NCBI RefSeq assembly: GCF_019635155.1
Contig: NZ_JAHBZY010000005.1
Location: forward strand, 88,023 to 152,022
Reading direction: 5' to 3'
DNA: 64,000 nt
From: Nitrosomonas sp.
GTDB taxonomy: Bacteria > Pseudomonadota > Gammaproteobacteria > Burkholderiales > Nitrosomonadaceae
Shown here: piece by piece, positions 57,474-64,000 of the stretch
How the letters are laid out: every line of letters begins with the position of its first letter
How positions within the stretch are numbered: the stretch's first letter is position 1
Notes under the pieces: model-generated
Told to the model about the DNA's origin: nothing
Database searches by the model: none
What the model saw: only the letters and a program-made list of their open reading frames with translations
Translations under genes and position numbers: made by a program

Positions 57474-59534
57474 TTACACGGCGTAAGCCGAGGGTTGGAG
57501 AAAAGGGGGAAGAACGGCGTTATGCGGCGCAGCCAGCTCGATCATCAAGAGTCCCAAGTGCTTCTCAAAAGAATGCGCTTTGGAATATTTTGCGATCAGG
57601 CGCCGTGCATCCCGGGCCCAGGACATCTCGCCGGTGAGTTGATGAATCCTGAGTAATGCGAACACCCGGGCTGCCGGATCTTTGGGTTTCTTGGCCAGCA
57701 GTGCGCGTGTTTTAAAATGTGGTTGCGCCAAGACATCATGCGCCAGTGACCAGAGCCATACATGGCCTTTTTGCGTTTTATCGAATGTTTCGAGCCGGGC
57801 CGCGAATCCGGCTGGAATGGCCGCTACGCCGCATTTGATGAGTGTCAGAGTTGCCATCAGCCAAAGAGACTCTATCGGATCATCAACGGTTTTGTGAGAA
57901 TGAGCCGCCGTTTGAATTTGTTCCAGGTTATGCAAAGCCCAATTTGCCAAGGGCGTCACATCAATATTGCGAAAATTATTGCCATTGAAAATATCCGCTG
58001 CCGCCAGAATGGCAGCCAGAATCCCGGATTTATCCGTCAACAATCCGGCTGCTGACAGGAATTTCTCAATCGCTTGCCGTTCCGTGACGATGTCCGAGCG
58101 TGCTCGCGCAATTCGGGCAGCAACCGCATGTGCTTGCCAATGCGGTTCCGCTTGTCCGACTAACACATCGGCAGCGGCTAATAGTTCAGCATTATCCAAG
58201 GTTAAAGCGGCTCGCAAGGCAAACCAGGCGCGATGCAGCGGAAGCTCCACGGATGGTTGGAGATTGCGTGTTTCTTCGATCTTCGCGTGGAGGATGGTTT
58301 CAGAAGTTGCAGGCCAACGCCGGGGCTTTTTCGATTTCCAATCCGTTGCGGCGAAGGCGTGCGCCATTTCGGCAACGGTCGAGTAACGTTCCTCCGGTTG
58401 TTTTGCTAACCCGCGGTTGATGATGGCTTCTACGGCGGGCCAGGCGGCGATGCCGCGAGCGGTAAAAGGCAGAGGAGGGTGCTCCACGATGTTGCGCAGC
58501 AGTTCGCTTTGAACCGCCGATGTTTCAATCGGGTGCAAGCCGGTCAGCAGAAGATATGCCATTACGCTGATGGCATACTGTTCGGAAACCGGATCTGCGG
58601 CAGGCGGAATTTGTCCGTCCGACAGTGAGCTTGCCATCTGAGGGTCGTAGAATTGCGGGATTCCGGTGCGCAACGGATCAACCGCAGGATTGACATGATC
58701 AAGCAGCCGGGCATTGCCAAAATCAAGAATGACGATACGTCCGTTATCACGAACCAAACAGTTGCCGGTATGAATATCGCCATGAAGGATACCATTAGCG
58801 TGAAGCCTGCCATAAGCTTCCAGCAGTTTTGTGACGACTGTGTGAAGTTGGCGCTTGTTACGAGCGGCACGAGCCCGTTGCGCGGCGATGGCGATCGATA
58901 CGCCATCGCACCATTCCATGGCGATAAATGCGCGCCCTTGTTCGATAGCATGTTTCAATAATTGCGGGCTATCCATTCCCTGTAGCCGGTCCAGCGCTTT
59001 TGCTTCTCTTTCGAACATGTTGAATATTGCTTGCCGATCCGCCCGGGTAATTTTCAGTGCGACTAATGTGCCGTCGGCTTGCCGTGCGCGGTAGACTTCG
59101 GTATCTTCTAAAGAACGCACCAGCATTTCGATTTCAAAGCCTGCGAATTCCTGCCCGGCTCCGAAATTTGGCTCGGGGGACTGTGTGTCGGGGGAATCGT
59201 GCGGAACAAGAATTCTTATTTCGACCAATGTCGCGAGTGCGTCAAAAGCCAGATCAAGCATCACCATCGGATCCTGGCCGTGTGCCTGGCTGAAACGTAA
59301 AATCGCATCTGTCAGCAGACTGGGCGTGTGAAACTCTCTAATCAGTTCGGTGAGGGGGCGAGGTAAAAGTCTTGTGGTGATGCGAAATCCCGGGCGGGTG
59401 ATAACGAACTGATCGTCATCAACGTAACCGATTTTAGCCTGCAACCGAGGCGATAACTCGGAAACCGGAAGCAGCTTTGCATCCGGCGGTAATACAAACA
59501 GGCTGGTCGTAAAATCAAATGACTCTTGAGTCAC
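57474..59534 (-). CDS. Protein kinase of a HopA1-linked RiPP-like cluster
   Basis: I choose GTG 59534 because it overlaps the HopA1-like stop (GTGA); the longer frame starts with TTG at 59576. The 686-residue protein has an N-terminal part of about 110 residues with a small beta/helix pattern (FVITRPGFRITTRLLPRPLTELIREF) that could be a leader-binding domain, a kinase domain (about 130-410) with Lys161, catalytic HGDIHTGN (about 251-258) and DFGNA (about 271-275), and a helical C-terminal half. In class V lanthipeptide pathways a stand-alone kinase phosphorylates Ser/Thr before a HopA1-like lyase. The same pair order occurs here. A different kinase role is possible. Confidence 0.7.
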   Translation of the reverse strand: MTQESFDFTTSLFVLPPDAKLLPVSELSPRLQAKIGYVDDDQFVITRPGFRITTRLLPRPLTELIREFHTPSLLTDAILRFSQAHGQDPMVMLDLAFDALATLVEIRILVPHDSPDTQSPEPNFGAGQEFAGFEIEMLVRSLEDTEVYRARQADGTLVALKITRADRQAIFNMFEREAKALDRLQGMDSPQLLKHAIEQGRAFIAMEWCDGVSIAIAAQRARAARNKRQLHTVVTKLLEAYGRLHANGILHGDIHTGNCLVRDNGRIVILDFGNARLLDHVNPAVDPLRTGIPQFYDPQMASSLSDGQIPPAADPVSEQYAISVMAYLLLTGLHPIETSAVQSELLRNIVEHPPLPFTARGIAAWPAVEAIINRGLAKQPEERYSTVAEMAHAFAATDWKSKKPRRWPATSETILHAKIEETRNLQPSVELPLHRAWFALRAALTLDNAELLAAADVLVGQAEPHWQAHAVAARIARARSDIVTERQAIEKFLSAAGLLTDKSGILAAILAAADIFNGNNFRNIDVTPLANWALHNLEQIQTAAHSHKTVDDPIESLWLMATLTLIKCGVAAIPAGFAARLETFDKTQKGHVWLWSLAHDVLAQPHFKTRALLAKKPKDPAARVFALLRIHQLTGEMSWARDARRLIAKYSKAHSFEKHLGLLMIELAAPHNAVLPPFLQPSAYAV

Positions 59535-60289
59535 GACGGGCTTAGTGTCCAAAAATGTTCGACGATGGGCGCCCAACGGTCGGGGTCGATACCGGAATTG
59601 CGAAGATCGGTTAATGCGATAGCCGTGCGATGTGCGCTTTCACCAGGAAAAGATGCGGCCAGACTGGCAGCCAGGCGTTTGGTTATCCAGGATCGCCAGC
59701 TGATAGCCGATGCATTCACGGGGGGATCGATTCCGGAAGAAACGAGTCCGTTTCCCGCAATTTCTGCAGTGAAAGGAACGCCTTGCGCCGGGCAGCCTTG
59801 CAGTGATTTATCAAGTGCTGTTGCTACCCGCATCATGTGGGATTCGCTGTCGAAGTAAGCAACGATTTTGTCGGGGCGCAATAACCCCTCAATACCTCGC
59901 CCGACTTTAAATGATCGTACTTCGTTGCGGGTAAATTGTTCGGCAATGACCGGAAATGCATCGCTTAAGGCTTCCGGTTTCGGGCTGACATACAGTTTGC
60001 AAGCCGTGGAAATTTGTTCGGGCAGCGCCGTTCTTGCGAAAGAATACCATCCGGCGAGCGCATGAGCATCATAAGCAGTTTCGAGCTGACGGCGAACATG
60101 CGCGCCTTTTGTTAAACCGAGGATAGCCATCGGATCGTCATCGGGACCAAAGTCGCGTTCGATGGCAGGTCCGCACGGTGCGATTCCGAAACGATAAAGC
60201 CAACGTGCAATAACCGCGGTTTCTTCGCAAGGCCCGGTGGCGGCCATGCGGATGGCAGTCAGTGACAATGCCGCGATACGACTGCTCAC
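59531..60289 (-). CDS. HopA1-like protein, candidate phospho-Ser/Thr lyase
   Basis: The 252-residue protein has WYSFARTALPEQ, KLYVSPKPEALSDAFPVIAEQF, FKVGRGIEGLLRPDKIVAYF and CPAQGVPFTAEIAGNGLVSSGIDPP, a pattern I associate with HopA1-type domains. HopA1-like LanY enzymes act as lyases in class V lanthipeptide pathways. It starts at GTG 60289, 18 bp after the upstream candidate substrate, and is coupled to the kinase by GTGA. I am fairly sure of the family and less sure of the reaction. Confidence 0.6.
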   Translation of the reverse strand: MSSRIAALSLTAIRMAATGPCEETAVIARWLYRFGIAPCGPAIERDFGPDDDPMAILGLTKGAHVRRQLETAYDAHALAGWYSFARTALPEQISTACKLYVSPKPEALSDAFPVIAEQFTRNEVRSFKVGRGIEGLLRPDKIVAYFDSESHMMRVATALDKSLQGCPAQGVPFTAEIAGNGLVSSGIDPPVNASAISWRSWITKRLAASLAASFPGESAHRTAIALTDLRNSGIDPDRWAPIVEHFWTLSPS

Positions 60290-60307
60290 CGCTATGACCG
60301 GGCCTGA

Positions 60308-60886
60308 TTAACCCAGGCTCTTCAATGCTTCTTGCAATTGCGCGCGAACGGTTGCAACCTCGGTGCCTTGAGGCGCTTGAGCCGCCGCTACTTTATCGAC
60401 ATAGGCCACTGTCTGTGCAAGTTGTTTTCTGAGTCGGGGCAGTTCCGTTACCCTGTGAACCGAAATACCGACATGAACCACCGGTGTTAAAGTTGGCGGT
60501 ATCGTTTCGTAGGACGTACCTCCGCAATCAGGATTGGGTAATCCGACGCTGCCGCCACCGCCTAGCGATGCAAAGGCTGCGCTGGCAACCACGGCGGCGC
60601 CGATGTCATGAATCGCTGAACGGATAATAGGGTTACCGCCGGCATCGTTTTGCACAAATGCGCGCGCGACCTCGTCAAATTTTTTAGCTTTGACAGCCTC
60701 TGCGATCGTGCCGCGAACGGCTTCGATCAGTCCGAGATTCACTAACACGCTGGCAATCGGCGAAATCGGTGTTGGCGGTGTTTCATCATCCGGTCCGGGT
60801 AACCATGTTCCGCCACGACCTCCGCTGCTGATACTGATTGCTAAATCTCTGATGAGAAAATCTTGTTTGACAAACTTCTTGTTCAT
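60308..60886 (-). CDS. Candidate RiPP precursor/substrate with leader-like N terminus
   Basis: The 192-residue protein starts MNKKFVKQDFLIRDLAISIS then SGGRGGTWLPGPDDE, a leader-like helix (FLIRDLAI) and Gly motif. A long Ala/Gly-rich and Val-rich part follows with a single Cys in NPDCGGTSYETIPPT, where Ser/Thr are many. A very strong ribosome site GGGAGG lies 5 bases before the ATG, as in highly expressed substrates. It is first in the operon. The length is long for a RiPP precursor and only one Cys could form a thioether, so it may be a dehydrated or phosphorylated substrate or an unrelated protein. Confidence 0.5.
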   Translation of the reverse strand: MNKKFVKQDFLIRDLAISISSGGRGGTWLPGPDDETPPTPISPIASVLVNLGLIEAVRGTIAEAVKAKKFDEVARAFVQNDAGGNPIIRSAIHDIGAAVVASAAFASLGGGGSVGLPNPDCGGTSYETIPPTLTPVVHVGISVHRVTELPRLRKQLAQTVAYVDKVAAAQAPQGTEVATVRAQLQEALKSLG

Positions 60887-61086
60887 GACAACCTCCCTTG
60901 AATGGTTACATGTACCTAAAGCTTCAGATAGGACGGGAGAAAGCTCTCCCGGTTATTGAACATACTGAAAGTCTTTTGTATTGTCAAATGATTGGCGTGA
61001 TAAATGAATAATTTCCTTGAACTGCTGTTAGCTGCATCAATCCACCCATGATACGATGCGCAAGTTTTGACAACGATTGATCAACC

Positions 61087-62262
61087 ATGGCCATCAATCC
61101 AGAGATACTCGCATTGCACGCCGAGATGCAGCGTTGGCGCAGACAAATCCATCAGCATCCGGAAACCGCTTTTGAGGAAGACGCGACGGCGCAGTTGATC
61201 ATGCAGCAACTGCGACAAGCGGGGATCGAAGTGCATCAGGGATTGGCGGAAACCGGCGTGGTCGGCGTGTTACGCCGTGGCCGGAGCAACAACAGCATTG
61301 CGCTGCGCGCCGACATGGATGCGTTGTATATCCAGGAACAAAACAGTTTTGCGCACGCATCGTGCCATCAAGGCAAAATGCACGCTTGCGGTCACGACGG
61401 CCATTGCGCCATGCTGCTTGGTGCCGCCTGTCATCTCGCCAAACATGGTGGTTTCGACGGTACTGTGTATTTCATTTTTCAACCGGCGGAAGAATGCCGT
61501 GCCGGTGCGCATCAGATGATCAGCGAGGGATTGTTCGAACAATTTCCGGCGCAGCGCGTATTCGGCATGCATAACTTTCCGGATGTTCCGGTTGGTCATT
61601 TCGCCGTCAAAACCGGACCGATGATGGCATCGTTCGATTGTTTTGAAATTACCTTCCACGGTCAAGCCACGCATGCCGCCATGCCGCATCTGGGCAATGA
61701 TGTACTGGTCGCCGCAGCGCACCTGGTTACGCAACTGCAAACCATCGTCAGCCGCCGGATCGATCCCGCCGATGCCGCGGTAGTGAGCGTTACGCAAATC
61801 CATGGCGGCAATACCTGGAATGCGTTGCCGGATTCTGCGGTGGTGCGTGGTACTTTTCGCAGTTTTAAAAAAGCTGTGCGCGAGCAACTGGAACAAGGTA
61901 TCCGCCAACTGACGCAAAGTGTCGCGCAGGGTTTTGGCATTCATGCCGACATCCTTTTCAATCCCGAAAACCCCGGTTATCCGGTCACCATCAACAGTTC
62001 CGTTGAAACCGCCAGCGCCATTCGCGCCGCAGTGGCAATTGCCGGCGAACATCGTGTCAATACCGCGCCTATCCCCAGCATGGGTGCCGAAGATTTTGCA
62101 TTCATGCTGGAACAAAAACCGGGTTGCTATATCTGGATCGGGAATGGCAACTCGAGCGGCAATTGTTTGCTGCATAATCCCCATTATGACTTCAACGATG
62201 AGATATTACCGCTCGGCGCTGCGTACTGGGTGAAGCTGGTGGAGAACGAATTGCCGAAGTAG
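61087..62262 (+). CDS. M20-family amidohydrolase (hippurate hydrolase-like)
   Basis: The 391-residue enzyme has RRQIHQHPETAFEE, MHACGHDGHCAMLLGAA, the catalytic Glu pair in PAEECRAGAHQMI, HGGNTWNALPDSAVVRGTFRS and a final His region. It fits the M20D group of N-acyl amino acid amidohydrolases with a binuclear metal site. It is divergent from the RiPP-like cluster by about 200 bp; no functional link is shown. Confidence 0.9.
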   Translation: MAINPEILALHAEMQRWRRQIHQHPETAFEEDATAQLIMQQLRQAGIEVHQGLAETGVVGVLRRGRSNNSIALRADMDALYIQEQNSFAHASCHQGKMHACGHDGHCAMLLGAACHLAKHGGFDGTVYFIFQPAEECRAGAHQMISEGLFEQFPAQRVFGMHNFPDVPVGHFAVKTGPMMASFDCFEITFHGQATHAAMPHLGNDVLVAAAHLVTQLQTIVSRRIDPADAAVVSVTQIHGGNTWNALPDSAVVRGTFRSFKKAVREQLEQGIRQLTQSVAQGFGIHADILFNPENPGYPVTINSSVETASAIRAAVAIAGEHRVNTAPIPSMGAEDFAFMLEQKPGCYIWIGNGNSSGNCLLHNPHYDFNDEILPLGAAYWVKLVENELPK

Positions 62263-62501
62263 TCTTTGCGAGGTCCGTTAAAAAACCTGCAATCAGGTCT
62301 TTTTAAAAAGTTTCTAAAAGATTAATGATGACGCATCGAATTCTTGCGGAGGTATCCGTCAGCATTGCTGAATTGAAGACAAATTCCATGAAAATCGTGG
62401 CCAGCGGCAACGGCATACCGATAAATACCCGCAAGATCAAGTTGCGCCAACTCGGTTACCGGCTTGTTTATTGTAAACAACGCTAAAAATTCTTATAGCG
62501 C

Positions 62502-62650
62502 TAAGGAAACGCTGATTAATTGATTGCACGAGCGAATCACTTCGTTGCGCGGTACTCGCTCCCTCACCTATCTTGTTGATATGTCTCGGTTGCTCCGTTC
62601 CGTGCGCCTCGTGCTTCATCTCGTTCGTCGAATTAATCAGTGTTCCCTAA
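62502..62650. repeat. Inverted-repeat element copy 4 (MITE-like, full length)
   Basis: The left arm TAAGGAAACGCTGATTAATT and the right arm AATTAATCAGTGTTCCCTAA pair with about three mismatches. The 149-bp interior aligns with copy 2 in reverse. It fills part of the 490-bp gap (62263-62752) between the amidohydrolase and the PEP-CTERM gene; no gene was seen in the rest. Confidence 0.75.
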
Positions 62651-62752
62651 ATTAAATCCTGAATTGTTCGTTTCTAAAAAAAGTATAGGAATATTCCGAT
62701 AGCTTTTTTCTATACTTTGAGAAGTTCATTCTATATAAATGGAGCAAGTGAT

Positions 62753-63406
62753 ATGAAAAATAGATTCAAATTTTCAGCGGCAATCGTGTCGTTTGTGTTA
62801 TGCAGCAGCGCAAATGCCAGTTTGATTACGATTGAAACCGGTTTTTCCGCCGCTGGCGCGCAAGTTGATGCTTTGGCGTATCAGGCCCTGGTGAATAGCG
62901 CCGTTGCCATCCCGTCGCCTGGTTATGGCAGTACAACCGTTCCGGTGTACGACAACATAGCCAATCACAGTTTATTTCCAGGCGGTTCGTTTACCGACAT
63001 TGCTTTCAAATCGACTGTTGATTTTTATGTGTCCCCGGCAGACGCTGGCGCATGGCAAATTCGGGCAGGCGTTGATTTCGGTCACGGCGGGGCCATTTTT
63101 GTCGACGGCGTCGCGTATGACTTTAAGACTAACGACATGTGGTGGGCTGGCAGCTACAGCGATTCATCGCAATATCTGAGTATCAATTCACTGACACTTG
63201 CGGCCGGTCACCATACGCTCAACCTCTATGGTCTTGAAGGTTGTTGCGATGGCTTCCAGCAAGCGCAATTCAGGATTGGCGGCAGTGGCGATTTTGTAAC
63301 ATTCAGCGCGGATGATAATTTATCCCCCGTTCCGGAACCTGAAACGCATGCCATGCTGTTAGTTGGATTGGGACTGCTGTTTTTCTCGGTTCGCCGGAAG
63401 AAATAA
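62753..63406 (+). CDS. PEP-CTERM protein with CCxG motif
   Basis: ATG 62753 follows a GGAG-type site. The 217-residue protein has a signal peptide ending near ANAS and a C-terminal sorting signal: VPEPETHAMLLVGLGLLFFSVRRKK, with PEP, a helix and a basic end, for exosortase. GCCDGFQQAQF contains the CCxGxxxxQ-like motif of a PEP-CTERM subfamily. The protein should be surface or biofilm-matrix associated. A terminator follows. Confidence 0.92.
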   Translation: MKNRFKFSAAIVSFVLCSSANASLITIETGFSAAGAQVDALAYQALVNSAVAIPSPGYGSTTVPVYDNIANHSLFPGGSFTDIAFKSTVDFYVSPADAGAWQIRAGVDFGHGGAIFVDGVAYDFKTNDMWWAGSYSDSSQYLSINSLTLAAGHHTLNLYGLEGCCDGFQQAQFRIGGSGDFVTFSADDNLSPVPEPETHAMLLVGLGLLFFSVRRKK

Positions 63407-63437
63407 GGTTTTTACTTAACTTAAGAAACTTTAGAAG

Positions 63438-63459
63438 CCCGTCTGATGACGGGTTTTTT
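63438..63459 (+). terminator. Rho-independent terminator of the PEP-CTERM gene
   Basis: CCCGTC (63438-63443), loop TGAT, GACGGG (63448-63453), then a run of six T. Confidence 0.85.
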
Positions 63460-63519
63460 CTTGTTCTTGGTTCTAATAACAAACCATAAGGAAAACGAGG
63501 AGGAAGCGCGCGATGCCCT

Positions 63520-63651
63520 TTAGGGATAACTTCTGCATAAAGCAGGAGTTTCTGTTCCGGGCGTTTCAGCTTGTAACTCGATAGCAACAACAAATTCTTC
63601 GCCAAATTCAGGATTCTGCGTTTCATACCACATACGCCCCACGAGCGGCAT
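63520..63651 (-). CDS. Possible small cassette ORF
   Basis: ATG 63651 opens a 43-codon frame (starts MPLVGRMWYETQNPEF) with coding-like composition rich in Glu, Gly and Thr. No ribosome site or family was recognised. It lies just on the far side of the attC-like site from the partial gene at the edge, as a second gene cassette would. It may be noise. Confidence 0.3.
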   Translation of the reverse strand: MPLVGRMWYETQNPEFGEEFVVAIELQAETPGTETPALCRSYP

Positions 63652-63750
63652 TTTTCCGATATGATGCGCCTCCTTGCGGTCGGCACATCCTACCGGACTT
63701 TTCTGGCAGAGTAAGTTCGGATTTTTGCTGTCATTCTAATTTACCGTATT

Positions 63751-63806
63751 GGCCAACGCCGAAGCTCAGCCTTGGCGGAGCCGTCGGCTGCAGCGCCCAG
63801 TTAGGC
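63751..63806 (-). other. attC-like integron recombination site
   Basis: On the minus strand it reads GCCTAAC (RYYYAAC, perfect) ... GTTGGCC (GTTRRRY with one change), 56 bp apart end to end. The inner arms GCTGCAGC and GCTGAGC pair with one extra base, as the extrahelical base of attC, and GGC-TCC-GCC forms the apical hairpin. It begins 40 bp downstream of the partial gene at the right edge. No integrase was seen. Confidence 0.5.
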
Positions 63807-63845
63807 AGCTCACTCTTTCTGTCCAACGTGCGATAACCACCTCAT

Positions 63846-64000
63846 CTACACATTTGGATCCCATTGGTCGACAGCGATTGCTGTACATTCGGCGACGAGC
63901 AGATCGAGTACTGACTCGATCTTACTAACGTCATACGCTCCTTCGGCCAAGGTTTCGGAGGTTTGTTTCAAAAATTCCTTGCTATAAGATTCCTTGTACT
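63846..64000 (-). CDS. C-terminal part of an unknown cassette-like gene (5' end outside window)
   Basis: The frame is open from the right edge to the TAG at 63846-63848 and encodes 50 residues, ending ECTAIAVDQWDPNV. It has normal protein composition (acidic, amphipathic helices). No family was recognised from the fragment. It is followed by the attC-like site, as a gene cassette would be. Confidence 0.5.
   Translation of the reverse strand, partial: YKESYSKEFLKQTSETLAEGAYDVSKIESVLDLLVAECTAIAVDQWDPNV

Noticed and set aside
59535..59576. Longer start for the kinase gene
   Set aside because: It begins with TTG and overlaps the HopA1-like gene by 46 bp; GTG 59534 gives the compact GTGA overlap.
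63303..63686. 127-codon minus-strand frame
   Set aside because: It overlaps the PEP-CTERM gene 3' end and its terminator and has low-complexity basic composition, so it is a shadow.
1..64000. CRISPR arrays, tRNA, rRNA or intact insertion sequences
   Set aside because: No regular spaced repeats, cloverleaf sequences or transposase motifs were found by reading; the only repeats are the short inverted-repeat family and the operator pair.

Overview
The window looks like a chromosomal segment of a betaproteobacterium, most likely an ammonia oxidiser of the Nitrosomonadaceae (Nitrosomonas-like). This is an inference from moderate base composition, Gram-negative outer-membrane and cytochrome c genes, a PEP-CTERM protein, a PII-like protein and the housekeeping sets; no 16S or amo gene is present to prove it. 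No rRNA, tRNA, CRISPR array or intact transposase was seen.

Layout. 1-6056 (minus) is one uninterrupted reading frame of at least 2,018 codons for a giant secreted multicopper oxidase, preceded by a perfectly abutting 22-bp tandem repeat that may be its operator. 6.3-10.5 kb (minus) holds an M14 deacylase, a GCS2-type ligase and a macro-domain protein in one operon, then a HIRAN-like membrane protein and a periplasmic glutathione peroxidase. 11.1-13.9 kb (plus) is a NarL-type two-component system. 14-16.8 kb (minus) is a SulP transporter with a universal stress protein and small membrane proteins. 16.9-20.1 kb (minus) is an overlapping outer-membrane barrel / PstS-like / diguanylate cyclase operon. 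20.3-24.2 kb has a MacB-type permease, an OprP-type porin, Rnk and a lipoprotein. 24.5-27.6 kb is a loose region with a LysR regulator, a frameshifted small membrane gene, a DUF488 gene, a PII-like gene and a lipoprotein. 27.7-30.7 kb (minus) is a MacA/MacB-type efflux operon. 30.8-34.8 kb has a membrane-anchored MutS-like ATPase, a decayed BrnA-type antitoxin and a secreted matrixin-like protease with a partner.

35.3-40.7 kb (plus) is a compact conflict/defence island: TIR protein, nSTAND1 NTPase, SLATT 2TM protein, then a MntA/HepT-type toxin-antitoxin pair. It sits directly against sucCD. 40.7-57.3 kb is core metabolism: sucCD, dacB, a CBS protein, trpE-gph-rpe, apaG, a RsmI-like methylase, gloA, rubredoxin, thiD-thiE-hemL, cytochrome c4, map, rph, rdgB and psiE. 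57.5-60.9 kb (minus) is a three-gene cluster of a protein kinase, a HopA1-like protein and a leader-bearing candidate substrate, which resembles the kinase/lyase pair of class V lanthipeptide pathways. 61-64 kb has an M20 amidohydrolase, a PEP-CTERM protein and, at the right edge, an attC-like site with cassette-like ORFs.

Four copies of one short inverted-repeat element (about 76-149 bp, arms close to AAGGAAACGCTGATTAAT) are scattered at 21.7, 26.0, 51.2 and 62.5 kb. One copy forms the thiD/thiE junction and supplies the thiD stop and the thiE start. The two most promising undescribed systems are the TIR-nSTAND-SLATT island and the kinase/HopA1 RiPP-like cluster.
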